From Mycolicibacter terrae (lineage in GTDB: Bacteria; Actinomycetota; Actinomycetes; Mycobacteriales; Mycobacteriaceae): a stretch of 64,000 nt of DNA. Positions 8,943 to 18,077 of the stretch are shown here, piece after piece; within the stretch, counting starts at the first letter, position 1; the number at the start of each line of letters is the position of its first letter. The notes beneath the pieces are model-generated. The model was not told where the DNA came from, did no database searches, and worked only from the letters and a program-made list of their open reading frames with translations. A program made the translations under genes and the position numbers. The stretch is from contig NZ_AP022564.1 of assembly GCF_010727125.1 (NCBI RefSeq), forward strand, positions 1,984,001-2,048,000, read 5' to 3'.

Positions 8943-10372
8943 AGGCCGACGCCCAGGCCGAGCCCGATCGCGATCGGGATCAGCGCCATGTTGGCCGCAA
9001 TCGGCAGACCGATCGCCTCGATGAGGTTGCCGGCTTCGAGTTGATCGAGGAACACCGCCACGTCGTAGGCCGGCAGCGTGACGGTCAATGCGGTGAACAC
9101 GTCGGCCAGCGGAAGCAGCTGGGCGAACGGGTCCGAAGCGGTGTCCGATCCGCCGAGATCCAAGGCGTTGAGCACCTCGGTGAAGCTCGCCGCGTTCGGG
9201 TCGTCGAGGAAGGTGGCCGGGTTGACGGTCAGATCACCGACGGCATACGCCGCCCGCAGCAGCGGACCGGTCACCGGATTCTCGGCGATGGTCGCGAACA
9301 CGTCGTAGTTCTTCGGATCGAGCAGGTCCATGCCGGCGGCGATGATGCCTTGCGGGATTCCCCTTGCCAATGCGTGCAAGACCTCGGCCCAGTCCACATC
9401 CGGGGGGAAGAGCCCGAACGGCGTTGGCACGTCCGCGGGACCCTGGCTCCAGCCCTCGGTGATGCTGCCGTAGCCCAGGTTCACCAAGATCTTCAGGTCC
9501 GGTTCCACCAGATCGGCCAGCGGATTGCCGATGAACGGCAGGAAGCGCACCAGATCCAGCAGCGGCAGATGATCCTGCGGAATCATGTAGTAGTGGGTCA
9601 GCGAGTCGGCGTCGGTCTGCAGGGGTATGGCGCCGGCGATCTGGTCGGGCTCGAGACCCAGGTAGGTGAAGTGCTCGAGAACCAGACCCGCCAGGGCGTT
9701 GAGAAGGGCGAACGGGTTGAGAGTGTACTGGGGGAAGTCGGCGAAACCGTCGTATTCCAGGGTGTAGACGTCGGTGGGGTAGAGGTCCGGGGTGGGGTGG
9801 CCGAACGTGATGCCCAGGCTCGGGATGGACGGGTTCGACCCGAGCGGGAAATCGAAGCGTTCCAGCAGCCCGCCGTTGGGGGCGGCGGTGTCGCCGACCA
9901 GTACGAAGTGAACGTCCTCGGCCGGCACCCCTCGTTCGGCGAGGGTGTTCATTGCCAGCGAGGCCAGGGCGGAGCTTTGCGAATAACCGAAAACCACCAC
10001 CGGATTCGTCGCGTCCACGCCGCCGCCGCCGACCAGGCGGCTGACCGTCTCACTGAGTATCTGCGCGCCCTGGGTTTCCGAGACGAACGCCGGCAGGCTC
10101 TTGACCCCGGTCGTCGGGTAGAAGCCTTCCGGGGTGAACAGGGCTTGCGGTGTGCCGGTGAACCCGAGCGGTTGCAGGTAGAGGATGTCCGCGGCCTCGA
10201 CATAGGTGGGCGCCGGCAGCGGATTGCCGCTGCCACCCATGATCAATGCCGAGCCCTCGCCCAACCCGCCCAACCCGGCCAAGCGCACCGCGGGCGCCGC
10301 GGAAGCCGGCGGCGCCGCCGGGCCGACCGCGACCAGTGCGGTGGCGATCACCGCTCGCGAGGCCCGGCTCAT
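8939..10372 (-). CDS. secreted PE-PPE-domain serine hydrolase
   Basis: A 477-residue protein. The first roughly 27 residues (MSRASRAVIATALVAVGPAA...ASA) form a signal peptide. The rest is an alpha/beta hydrolase of the PE-PPE domain type: ADILYLQPLGFTGTPQALFTPEGF..., the nucleophile elbow VVFGYSQSSALASL, then HFVLVGDTAAPNGGLLERF and PTDVYTLEYDGFADFP, all family hallmarks. In M. tuberculosis the same domain is fused to some PE/PPE proteins and shows esterase activity; here it stands alone with a Sec signal. The C-terminus is hydrophobic (IPIAIGLGLGVGL) and may hold it at the envelope. ATG at 10372 overlaps the stop of the upstream lipase gene (ATGA), so the two are translationally coupled. Confidence 0.85.
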   Translation of the reverse strand: MSRASRAVIATALVAVGPAAPPASAAPAVRLAGLGGLGEGSALIMGGSGNPLPAPTYVEAADILYLQPLGFTGTPQALFTPEGFYPTTGVKSLPAFVSETQGAQILSETVSRLVGGGGVDATNPVVVFGYSQSSALASLAMNTLAERGVPAEDVHFVLVGDTAAPNGGLLERFDFPLGSNPSIPSLGITFGHPTPDLYPTDVYTLEYDGFADFPQYTLNPFALLNALAGLVLEHFTYLGLEPDQIAGAIPLQTDADSLTHYYMIPQDHLPLLDLVRFLPFIGNPLADLVEPDLKILVNLGYGSITEGWSQGPADVPTPFGLFPPDVDWAEVLHALARGIPQGIIAAGMDLLDPKNYDVFATIAENPVTGPLLRAAYAVGDLTVNPATFLDDPNAASFTEVLNALDLGGSDTASDPFAQLLPLADVFTALTVTLPAYDVAVFLDQLEAGNLIEAIGLPIAANMALIPIAIGLGLGVGL

Positions 10373-11214
10373 TGCTGCGCCGCCATCAACGCCGAGAGCC
10401 CGGCGTGATAGCCGGCCAGGCTGTGCCGCCAGCCGACGTCGATGGCTCCGCCGCTGTCCACAGCGATCTCGGCGCCCACGTGCACATACGGCGACGGCGG
10501 AACCAGCGGCACGATGTCGAGGAAATTCACCACCCGATAGCAGCATTCGATCGCCGCATTGAACGCGGCGGCGAAGTCGGGCAGTCCCGTCCGCGGGCCG
10601 CCGAATGTCGTCACCCGCGGCTCGATGGCGCGCGGCGGTGACCCGTCGAGCACGGTGCGGGCGATGTCCGGTGCGGCCAGAACCGCCAGCGCTGCGCCGA
10701 GGCTGTGCCCGGTGATCAGGATGGTCTCGCAGCCTTCGGCCGCCGCGGGCAGATTGGCGATGACGCTCTGACGGACGCAGGCGTAGACGTCCTGGAACCC
10801 GGCGTGCACCTGGCCGAACCCGCTGACGGGTGCATAGACCGCCGGCACGAAGTCGAAGTCGGCGATCCAGTCGGCCACATCGGCGCTGCCGCGAAACGAC
10901 ACGAAGGCGGTACCGGACGCGGTGTCGTGCCCCATCAGCCCGAAAATGGTGGTGTTCTTGGCCATCGCCTTCGCCGGGTGCTGATCGGGCAGCGCGGACA
11001 GGTGGGCGGGATCGGATTGGATCAGTGCGGTTTGGGTGAATCCGGGTGGCAGCGTCGGCGCAGCACCAGACATCACGGTGTAGGCCGACTGTGCCAGGGG
11101 CAGCACCACATCGCGGGCGTATGACGCGCTGAATCCCACGGAGAAAAAGTGTAGGAGCCCGACGGCGCCGGGGTAGCACGTCGAGGCGGAAGGGCCGGGT
11201 TTCCGGGCCGGCAT
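10369..11214 (-). CDS. class 3 lipase-like alpha/beta hydrolase
   Basis: A 281-residue hydrolase of the lipase class 3 family. The oxyanion/strand segment is TAFVSFRGSADVADWIADFD, followed by VHAGFQDVYA, the nucleophile motif ILITGHSLGAALAVLAAPD, the probable Asp region YRVVNFLDIVPLVPPSPYVH and the His region WRHSLAGYHAGL. No clear signal peptide is seen, although the residues before SYARDVVLPLAQSAY are weakly hydrophobic; the true start within 11214-11140 is uncertain. It overlaps the next gene by four bases and is probably co-translated with that secreted hydrolase. Substrates are likely acylglycerols or short esters, by family only. Confidence 0.75.
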   Translation of the reverse strand: MPARKPGPSASTCYPGAVGLLHFFSVGFSASYARDVVLPLAQSAYTVMSGAAPTLPPGFTQTALIQSDPAHLSALPDQHPAKAMAKNTTIFGLMGHDTASGTAFVSFRGSADVADWIADFDFVPAVYAPVSGFGQVHAGFQDVYACVRQSVIANLPAAAEGCETILITGHSLGAALAVLAAPDIARTVLDGSPPRAIEPRVTTFGGPRTGLPDFAAAFNAAIECCYRVVNFLDIVPLVPPSPYVHVGAEIAVDSGGAIDVGWRHSLAGYHAGLSALMAAQQ

Positions 11215-11280
11215 GTCCGGGCCTGCCCGGCGGGTTGAACCCGCGTCCGGCGAATCGGTGGCCCGCCGTACAATCGGCTC

Positions 11281-11493
11281 ATCGGCAATGATCCGGCCAT
11301 CACCGGGGAGCCTTCGGAAGAACAGGCCTCGGCCCCACCGCGACGGGCCTCAGTAGAACCGAACGGGTCGGCCCGTCACAGCCTTGTTGAGCGGTCGCGC
11401 CGGCAGCGCGGCAACCGGGGTGGTACCGCGGTGCTCGCGCAACCCGCGCGGCGTCGTCCCCGAGCCGGGTGCGCCGTGGGAGACGACACAGAA
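11281..11493 (+). promoter_or_regulatory. ileS T-box riboswitch (translational type)
   Basis: The leader of ileS carries the T-box core GGGGTGGTACCGCGG (11417-11431), whose bulge reads uncharged tRNA ends. Upstream, CCGG-CCATCA-CCGG (11293-11306) forms a short hairpin displaying ATC (11299-11301), an isoleucine codon and likely specifier, followed by GGGGAGCCTTCGGAAGAAC. Two exclusive helices are visible. GTCGTC plus CCC (11453-11461) can pair with GGG-A-GACGAC (11478-11487), burying the ribosome site GGGAG before the GTG start. Alternatively the same CCCC pairs with GGGG at 11417-11420 to make the antisequestrator. There is no poly-U terminator, so control is of translation. Actinobacterial ileS leaders of this ultrashort type are known. 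Confidence 0.92.
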
Positions 11494-14400
11494 GTGAGCG
11501 AACGCAGCTATCCGAAGCCGGCCGCAGGTGCCCCCGACTTCCCGGCGGCCGAGGCCGAGGTCCTTGAGTACTGGGCGGCCGACGACACCTTCCGGGCCAG
11601 CATCGCCCGTCGCGACGGCGCCGAAGAGTACGTGTTCTACGACGGCCCGCCGTTCGCCAACGGGCTGCCCCATTACGGGCACTTGCTCACCGGCTACGTC
11701 AAGGACATCGTGCCGCGGTACCGCACCATGCGCGGCTACAAGGTGGAGCGCCGGTTCGGCTGGGACACCCACGGCCTTCCCGCCGAACTCGAGGTGGAAC
11801 GCCAGCTCGGCATCACCGACAAATCGCAGATCGACGCGATGGGTATCGCCGCGTTCAACCAGGCCTGCCGGGAATCGGTGCTGCGCTACACCGACGAATG
11901 GCAGGCCTACGTCACGCGACAGGCCCGCTGGGTCGACTTCGACAACGACTACAAGACCCTCGACCTGCCGTTCATGGAATCGGTGCTGTGGGCCTTCAAG
12001 CAGTTGTGGGACAAGGGACTGGCCTACGAGGGCTACCGGGTGCTGCCGTACTGCTGGCGGGACGAGACACCGCTGTCCAACCACGAACTGCGGATGGACG
12101 ACGACGTCTACCAGAGCCGCCAGGACCCGGCGCTGACCGTCGGATTCCAGGTCACCGACGCCGGCCCGGCCGGCGATCTGGCCGGCGCGCACCTGTTGGT
12201 GTGGACCACCACGCCGTGGACGCTGCCCGCCAACCTGGCCGTCGCGGTCAACCCGGAGGTCACCTATGTGCAGGTCGCGGTGGGGGAGCGCCGGTTCCTG
12301 CTCGCCGAAGCCCGGCTGGGCGCCTACGCGCGCGAGTTCGGCTTCGAAGACGGCCAAGAGCCACAGGTGTTGGGCAGCTATCGCGGCTCGGAGCTGGTCG
12401 GGCTGCGGTACCTGCCGCCGTTCCCCTACTTCATGGACTCGGAAGGTGCCTTCCGGGTGTTGGCCGCCGACTTCGTGTCGATCGAGGACGGCACCGGGCT
12501 GGTGCACTTGGCGCCGGCCTACGGCGAGGACGACAAGAACACCACCGACCCCGCCGGGATCACCCCGGTCACCCCGGTGGATGCCAAGGGGCGCTTCGAT
12601 TCCAGCGTCGGCGACTATGCCGGGCAGCACGTCTTCGACGCGAACAAGGCGATCATCGCCGACCTGAAGAACGGTACCGGACCGGCCGCCGTCAATCACC
12701 CGGTGCTGTTACGTCACGAGACCTACGAGCACCCGTACCCGCACTGCTGGCGGTGCCGTAACCCGCTGATCTACAAGGCGGTTTCGTCGTGGTTCGTCCG
12801 CGTCACCGAGTTCCGGGACCGCATGGTCGAGCTCAACGAGCAGATCACCTGGTATCCCGAGCATGTCAAGGACGGCATCTTCGGGAACTGGCTGCGCGGC
12901 GCGCGCGACTGGTCGATCTCGCGAAACCGGTACTGGGGCACGCCGATTCCGGTCTGGCGCTCCGACGACCCGGCTTACCCGCGGATCGACGTGTACGGCA
13001 GCCTCGATGAGCTGGAGCGCGATTTCGGGGTGCGCCCGGACAATCTGCACCGGCCCTACATCGATGAGTTGACCCGGCCCAACCCCGACGATCCGACCGG
13101 CCGTTCGACGATGCGGCGCATTTCCGACGTGCTCGACGTGTGGTTCGACTCCGGGTCGATGCCGTACGCGCAGGTGCACTACCCGTTCGAGAACTCCGAC
13201 TGGTTTCAAACCCATTACCCCGGCGACTTCATCGTCGAGTACATCGGCCAGACCCGCGGCTGGTTCTACATGATGCATGTGCTGGCCACCGCGCTGTTCG
13301 ACCGGCCGGCCTTCAAAACCTGTGTGGCGCACGGCATCGTGTTGGGTTCCGACGGGCAGAAGATGAGCAAGTCGCTGCGCAATTACCCCGACGTGAACGA
13401 GGTGTTCGACCGCGACGGCTCCGACGCCATGCGCTGGTTCCTGATGGCCTCGCCGATCCTGCGGGGCGGCAACCTGATCGTCACCGAACCGGGTATCCGC
13501 GAGGGTGTGCGACAGGTGATGCTGCCGCTGTCCAACGCCTACAGCTTCCTGGCGCTCTACGCGCCGAAACCCGGGGTGTGGCGCACCGATTCGGCGCACG
13601 TGCTCGACCGCTACATCCTGGCCAAACTTGCCACGCTGCGCGACGATCTGACCGCTGCGCTGGACAGCTGCGACATCTCCGGGGCGTGTGAGGAGCTGCG
13701 GGGCTTCACCGAGGCGCTGACCAACTGGTATGTCCGGCGCTCCCGGCAGCGGTTCTGGGACGAGGATCCCGACGCCATCGACACCCTGCACACCGTGCTC
13801 GAGGTGACCTGCCGGCTGGCCGCACCGCTGCTGCCGCTGACCACCGAGGTGATCTGGCGCGGCGTCACCGGCGAGCGCTCGGTGCACCTGACCGACTGGC
13901 CCGAGTCCGGCAGCCTGCCCGCCGATCCCGAGTTGGTCGCCGCGATGGACCAGGTCCGCGAGGTGTGCTCGGCCGCGTCCTCGCTGCGCAAATCGCACCA
14001 GCTGCGGGTCAGGCTGCCGCTGCCCGGGCTCACCGTAGCCGTCGACGGCCCGCAGCGGCTGGCGCCGTTCACCGCACTGATCGCCGACGAGCTCAACGTC
14101 AAGGCCGTCGAGCTGACCGAGGATATCGACCGCTACGGCCGCTTCGAACTGGCCGTCAACGCCAAGGTGGCCGGCCCGCGGCTGGGCAAAGACGTGCAGG
14201 CCGCGATCAAGGCAGTCAAGGCCGGGGAGGGCGTGGTCAACCCGGACGGGACCCTGAGTGCCGGCCCGGTGCTGCTGCGCGAGGGCGAATACACCTCGAA
14301 GCTGGTGGCTGCCGATCCGGAGTTCACCGTGGCGCTGCCCGACGGGGCCGGACTGGTGGTGCTGGACGGCACCGTGACCGAGGAACTCGAAGCCGAGGGC

Positions 14401-14634
14401 TGGGCCAAGGACCGCATCCGGGAACTGCAGGAACTGCGCAAGAACACCGGCCTGGAAGTCTCCGACCGGATCAGCGTGGTGATGTCGGTCCCCGAGCGGC
14501 GGCTGGGGTGGGCGCAGAGCCATCGTGATCTGATCGCCGGCGAGATCCTCGCCACCGGCTTCGAGTTCGGCGACCCGGGTGCCGACGCCGCCGAGATCGG
14601 CGACGGTGTGCGGGTCTCGATCACCAAGGCCTGA
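11494..14634 (+). CDS. ileS: isoleucyl-tRNA synthetase
   Basis: A 1046-residue class I synthetase that charges tRNA-Ile in the cytosol. The HIGH-type signature is PHYGHLLTG near residue 59, the editing (CP1) domain holds [19 protein letters not shown], and the KMSKS loop is [17 protein letters not shown] near residue 620. The anticodon-binding domain and long C-terminal extension are those of the eukaryote-like group of IleRS found in mycobacteria. The frame is open to a GTG inside the T-box, but GTG at 11494 gives the expected N-terminus ([17 protein letters not shown]) and lies 11 bases past the GGGAG controlled by the riboswitch. It forms a single-gene unit; the genes on either side are on the other strand or far away. 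Confidence 0.97.
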   Translation: MSERSYPKPAAGAPDFPAAEAEVLEYWAADDTFRASIARRDGAEEYVFYDGPPFANGLPHYGHLLTGYVKDIVPRYRTMRGYKVERRFGWDTHGLPAELEVERQLGITDKSQIDAMGIAAFNQACRESVLRYTDEWQAYVTRQARWVDFDNDYKTLDLPFMESVLWAFKQLWDKGLAYEGYRVLPYCWRDETPLSNHELRMDDDVYQSRQDPALTVGFQVTDAGPAGDLAGAHLLVWTTTPWTLPANLAVAVNPEVTYVQVAVGERRFLLAEARLGAYAREFGFEDGQEPQVLGSYRGSELVGLRYLPPFPYFMDSEGAFRVLAADFVSIEDGTGLVHLAPAYGEDDKNTTDPAGITPVTPVDAKGRFDSSVGDYAGQHVFDANKAIIADLKNGTGPAAVNHPVLLRHETYEHPYPHCWRCRNPLIYKAVSSWFVRVTEFRDRMVELNEQITWYPEHVKDGIFGNWLRGARDWSISRNRYWGTPIPVWRSDDPAYPRIDVYGSLDELERDFGVRPDNLHRPYIDELTRPNPDDPTGRSTMRRISDVLDVWFDSGSMPYAQVHYPFENSDWFQTHYPGDFIVEYIGQTRGWFYMMHVLATALFDRPAFKTCVAHGIVLGSDGQKMSKSLRNYPDVNEVFDRDGSDAMRWFLMASPILRGGNLIVTEPGIREGVRQVMLPLSNAYSFLALYAPKPGVWRTDSAHVLDRYILAKLATLRDDLTAALDSCDISGACEELRGFTEALTNWYVRRSRQRFWDEDPDAIDTLHTVLEVTCRLAAPLLPLTTEVIWRGVTGERSVHLTDWPESGSLPADPELVAAMDQVREVCSAASSLRKSHQLRVRLPLPGLTVAVDGPQRLAPFTALIADELNVKAVELTEDIDRYGRFELAVNAKVAGPRLGKDVQAAIKAVKAGEGVVNPDGTLSAGPVLLREGEYTSKLVAADPEFTVALPDGAGLVVLDGTVTEELEAEGWAKDRIRELQELRKNTGLEVSDRISVVMSVPERRLGWAQSHRDLIAGEILATGFEFGDPGADAAEIGDGVRVSITKA

Positions 14635-15014
14635 TCAGCACACCGGGGCGGTGGCGACGCGAGTTTCTCGCAGCCAGATTCTTTTCGGCACCACCGGGCG
14701 GCCCGCTGCGGCCGGCGGTCGGACCGGCGGCGGCCGAAAGATGGTCTTCGCGCTGGTCAAGGTGCTGAAGGGGGCGGGCTGGGCGGGCCTTGGCCGGCCG
14801 GAAAGAGCGCGCCGAAACCGCGGCGCGAGCGGTCGCGAACCCCGGTCCGGCCCGCCCGGGGACAGGCCCGCCGCTGGCTAACCTTCAGATCACATCACCC
14901 TGATCGCAATCGGCCGCTGACCGTGGCTGATCGGTTGCCGGTGGCTGCAGGCGACGTTGCTCAGTGGTGACGCGGCTCGGGGGGCGCGTCAGAGATCGGG
15001 AGCGAAGGAGGGCT
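14635..15014. other. non-coding gap between ileS and the first PPE gene
   Basis: No gene is supported here. GGGCGGGCC (14781-14789) can pair with GGCCCGCCC (14849-14857), and GGCGGGC (14773-14779) with GCCCGCC at 14866-14872, so the RNA could fold into a long GC-rich hairpin; it has no U tail. A TAACCT hexamer at 14879-14884 could be a -10 box for the PPE transcript, which has its ribosome site GAAGGAGG at 15004-15011. A 46-codon frame from 14742 has no ribosome site and no recognisable protein. Confidence 0.4.
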
Positions 15015-16316
15015 ATGGATTTCGGGGCACTGCCGCCGGAAATCAACTCCGCCAGAATCTATTCTGGTCCGGGGTCGGCTCCCATGCTTGCCGCTGCGGC
15101 GGCCTGGGATGCGCTGGCCAATGAACTGCACTCCACCGCCGCGGGTTACGGCTCGGTGGTCGCCGACCTGGCCAGTTCGGCCTGGCACGGGCCGTCCTCG
15201 GCCGCGATGGCGGCCGCGGCGGCCCCGTATGAACAGTGGATGAGGGCCACGGCGGCGCAGGCGGAGCAGGCGGCGCTTCAGGCCAGAGCGGCGGCGGGCG
15301 CCTACGAGCTGGCCTTCGGCGCCACCGTTCCTCCGCCGGTGGTCGCGGCCAACCGGACCCTGCTGCTGTCACTGGTCGCCACCAATTTCTTGGGGCAGAA
15401 CACTCCGGCGATCGCGGCCACCGAGGCCCAGTACGCGCAGATGTGGGCGCAGGACGCGGCCGCGATGTACGCCTACGCCGGCTCCTCGGCGGCCGCCACC
15501 CAGCTGACCCCCTTCACCGCGCCACCGGCGACCACCGACCCCAGCGGGCAGGGCGATCAGATGGCGGCGGTGGCCAACGCCACGCAGTCCGCGGGCAGCT
15601 CCAACGTGCAGTCGGCGCTGTCCCAGCTGATGGCGCAGGTGCCGAGCACCCTGCAGACTCTGACCACGAACCCGACCTCGCTGACCGCAGCGGCCACCCA
15701 GGCGACATCGGGCCTGCAGAACGGCATGGACGCCATCACCAACTTCATCAAGGTCGTCGACGGTCCCTACTCGCCGCTGGGGATCCTGCGGCTGTTCAAG
15801 AACTGGTGGCAGGTCAGCTCGAGCCTGGTGAGCATGAACAACGGTGCGCAAAGCCTGGGGTCGTTCTTCACCCCGAAGCCCATCACCGGGGCGTTGTCGC
15901 CGCTGCTGGCCAGCGAACTGCTGAGCGGCGGGTCGGCGCTGAACCCGGCGGGCGTGCCGGGGGCGACGGCGGCGATCGGCCGCGCGGGCATGGTCGGGTC
16001 GTTGTCGGTGCCGACGAGCTGGGCCTCGGCCGCACCCGCGGCCGCTCCCAGCGTGCAGACCATCGCGTCGGTGTTGCCGAAGGCGGTGCTTGACGCGGCC
16101 CCCGCGATGGCCGTGAACGGCGAGAACGCCATGTTCGGGCAGATGGCGGCGTCGAGTCTGGCGGGCCGGGCTCTCAGCGCACCGGTCGGTCACGCCGTGA
16201 GTGCTGCCTCCAACCGCACCATCGGCGCCGTCACGCAGGTCACCAATGCGGTCGCGGCGGGCCCCGACATCGCCACCACCGCCACCATCATCGTCATCCC
16301 GCCGATCCAGAAGTAG
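15015..16316 (+). CDS. PPE-family protein, SVP type (first of pair)
   Basis: A 433-residue PPE protein. It begins [20 protein letters not shown], the family N-terminus, and carries the WxG turn [10 protein letters not shown] near residue 58 and the helical domain with [19 protein letters not shown] and [17 protein letters not shown] to about residue 165. The C-terminal part is Ala/Thr/Ser-rich and contains the SVP signature [17 protein letters not shown] near residue 335. SVP PPEs are normally ESX-5 substrates exported as PE-PPE dimers to the cell surface. No PE gene is adjacent, so a partner must be encoded elsewhere. ATG at 15015 follows GAAGGAGGGCT. A second PPE gene starts 18 bases after the stop, so the two are co-transcribed. 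Confidence 0.93.
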   Translation: MDFGALPPEINSARIYSGPGSAPMLAAAAAWDALANELHSTAAGYGSVVADLASSAWHGPSSAAMAAAAAPYEQWMRATAAQAEQAALQARAAAGAYELAFGATVPPPVVAANRTLLLSLVATNFLGQNTPAIAATEAQYAQMWAQDAAAMYAYAGSSAAATQLTPFTAPPATTDPSGQGDQMAAVANATQSAGSSNVQSALSQLMAQVPSTLQTLTTNPTSLTAAATQATSGLQNGMDAITNFIKVVDGPYSPLGILRLFKNWWQVSSSLVSMNNGAQSLGSFFTPKPITGALSPLLASELLSGGSALNPAGVPGATAAIGRAGMVGSLSVPTSWASAAPAAAPSVQTIASVLPKAVLDAAPAMAVNGENAMFGQMAASSLAGRALSAPVGHAVSAASNRTIGAVTQVTNAVAAGPDIATTATIIVIPPIQK

Positions 16317-16334
16317 CCGAAGGAGTCGCGGCAC

Positions 16335-17684
16335 ATGGTTTTTCAGAGCTTCGCGGCACAGCCGCCGGAGATCATCTCCGGCCTGATCTATTCGGGTCCG
16401 GGTGCTGCGCCCCTGCTGGGCGCGGCCTCGGCCTGGTCCGGGCTGGCCACCGAACTGCACGGCGCCGCGTCGTCCTATGCCGCGGTGCTCTCGGGGCTGA
16501 GCGGTGGGTGGCAGGGCCCGGCGGCGGCGTCCATGGCGGCAGCCGCCGCCCCGTACGTCACGTGGCTGTCGACGACGGCCGCTCAGGCCGAGGAGACCGC
16601 CGGCCAGGCCAGGGCCGCCGCCAGCGCCTACGAATCCGCTTTCGCCGGTATCGTTCCCCCGCCGGTGATCGCCGCCAACCGCAGCCAGCTCGCATCGCTG
16701 GTGGCCGGCAACATACTCGGGCAGAACAGTGCCGCCATCGCCACCACCGAAGCCCAGTACGCACAGATGTGGGCGCAAGACGTCGCGGCGATGGTCGGCT
16801 ATGCGACGGCCTCCCAGGCCGCCACCGAGCTGACAGCGTTCACGGCACCGCCGCGGACCACCGCCGACAACGGTGCGGCCGGCCAGGCCGCCGCCACCGC
16901 CGGGGCGACGCAGGCTTCGGCGAACTCCACCGCGCAGTCGACGCTTGCCAAGCTGGCGCAGGCCATCGCCACGGGCCCGTCGCAATCCGCCGACGGGGCA
17001 GGGGATGCGGACATGGCGGGGCTGTACGAGTCGTTCTGGAACTTCCAGTCCTCGGTCGGGTCGGAGGCCACCTGGACCAACGCGGTGGGCGGCACCACCA
17101 ACCTGGGCATGACCCAGATCCGGCTCTTCCACAAACTCCCGAGCCCGGTGGCGATCCCCAAGTCCGCGCTGGGCGGCGGCCTGATGAGCTCCGGGCTGGC
17201 AGCCGGCCCGGTCCGGGGTCTGGCCACCGCCGCCGCGGCCAGTGCCGGCAGCGCCTCGACGGTGGGAGCCTTGTCGGTGCCCCCCAGCTGGGCCACCGCC
17301 GCGCCGGCGATCAAGCTGGCCTCGGTCGCCCTGCCGAACACCGCGATGGCGGCGGCTCCGGCGGCGCAGCTCGGGGGCCTGCTCAGCCCGGCGGCACTGG
17401 GCAGCTTGACCGGCGGTGCGCTGGGCGGTCCCGCCACCCGGGTGGCCACACCGGGCGTTCGGGTCGTCGCGGCCAACGCCAAGAACCGCGACGCGCCGGT
17501 CAAACTCGATCAGGTCATCGCCCAGCTGCAACAGACGCCGGACGTGGTGCAGCATTGGAACGTCGATGAGGCCGGGCTCGACGACCTGGTGGCAAAGCTG
17601 TCACTGAAGCCGGGTATACATGCCGTGCATGTCTGCGCGGAGGACGAGGCGATACCCGCCGGCCCGCAATCCGCCCTCGGCTGA
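16335..17684 (+). CDS. PPE-family protein, SVP type, with unusual C-terminal tail
   Basis: A 449-residue PPE protein: MVFQSFAAQPPEIISGLIYS at the N-terminus, the WxG turn GWQGPAAASM, and [20 protein letters not shown] closing the helical domain. The SVP motif VGALSVPPSWATAAP lies near residue 315. Unlike most SVP PPEs the chain does not end soon after a low-complexity stretch: from about residue 385 (NAKNRDAPVKLDQVIAQL) it continues for about 65 charged, non-repetitive residues that look like a small folded alpha/beta unit with one cysteine (HAVHVCAEDE). The function of that tail is unknown. The start has AAGGAGTCGCGGCAC upstream. It shares a transcript with the preceding PPE, and the signal-peptide DUF732 gene follows 43 bases later. 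Confidence 0.92.
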   Translation: MVFQSFAAQPPEIISGLIYSGPGAAPLLGAASAWSGLATELHGAASSYAAVLSGLSGGWQGPAAASMAAAAAPYVTWLSTTAAQAEETAGQARAAASAYESAFAGIVPPPVIAANRSQLASLVAGNILGQNSAAIATTEAQYAQMWAQDVAAMVGYATASQAATELTAFTAPPRTTADNGAAGQAAATAGATQASANSTAQSTLAKLAQAIATGPSQSADGAGDADMAGLYESFWNFQSSVGSEATWTNAVGGTTNLGMTQIRLFHKLPSPVAIPKSALGGGLMSSGLAAGPVRGLATAAAASAGSASTVGALSVPPSWATAAPAIKLASVALPNTAMAAAPAAQLGGLLSPAALGSLTGGALGGPATRVATPGVRVVAANAKNRDAPVKLDQVIAQLQQTPDVVQHWNVDEAGLDDLVAKLSLKPGIHAVHVCAEDEAIPAGPQSALG

Positions 17685-17685
17685 C

Positions 17686-17707
17686 CCGACACCGCCGGTC
17701 GGCTTTT
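17686..17707 (+). terminator. weak hairpin after the PPE pair
   Basis: CCGAC (17686-17690) pairs with GTCGG (17698-17702) across a 7-base loop and is followed by CTTTTCC. The stem is only five base pairs, so it is at best a partial terminator between the second PPE gene and the DUF732 gene. Confidence 0.25.
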
Positions 17708-17727
17708 CCGCACCACAGGAGGACCGC

Positions 17728-18069
17728 ATGAAAGTGTTGTTCGCCCCGCTGCTCGCGATGGCGGCGATCGTTGTCGCCGTGCCCACGCATGCCGACCCCG
17801 GCGTCGTCGAGGCGAATGCCGTCGACCCGACCGACTTCATCACATCGCTGCACCAGGTGGGCATCACCTTCAATGACCCGGCGCAGGCCGTGGCGGCCGG
17901 CCAGGCGGTCTGCGGACTGGCCGCCAACGGCGAAACCGGCCTCGAACTGCTGACCGACCTGCGTGAGGCCAATCCCGCCCTGACCATCAACGGCGCGGCC
18001 CAGTTCGCGGCGATCGCCGCCAAGACCTATTGCCCGCAGCAACTCGCGCCGGCCAAGTCGGCCAAATAG
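17728..18069 (+). CDS. secreted DUF732-family protein
   Basis: A 113-residue protein. The first 22 residues (MKVLFAPLLAMAAIVVAVPTHA) are a Sec signal peptide ending in an AxA-like site. The mature part, VDPTDFITSLHQVGITFNDP...AGQAVCGLAANGE...AAIAAKTYCPQQL, has the DUF732 pattern: short, helical, two conserved cysteines likely to form a disulfide. Many mycobacterial DUF732 proteins are secreted and their role is unknown. ATG at 17728 has a perfect AGGAGG at 17717-17722; the frame is open further upstream but without a signal peptide. It may be read with the PPE genes. Confidence 0.85.
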   Translation: MKVLFAPLLAMAAIVVAVPTHADPGVVEANAVDPTDFITSLHQVGITFNDPAQAVAAGQAVCGLAANGETGLELLTDLREANPALTINGAAQFAAIAAKTYCPQQLAPAKSAK

Positions 18070-18077
18070 TCTCCTGC

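Noticed and set aside
12709..14523. Open frame of about 600 codons on the minus strand opposite ileS
   Set aside because: It mirrors ileS codons, has Gly/Arg/His/Gln-rich composition typical of antisense high-GC frames and no recognisable domain.
14742..14882. Small open frame after ileS
   Set aside because: No ribosome site, Arg/Gly/Pro-rich second half, and it coincides with an inverted repeat.
15369..17555. Open frame of over 700 codons on the minus strand opposite both PPE genes
   Set aside because: Low-complexity Gly/Arg sequence produced by the Ala/Thr-rich PPE genes in the reverse frame; no domain or ribosome site.
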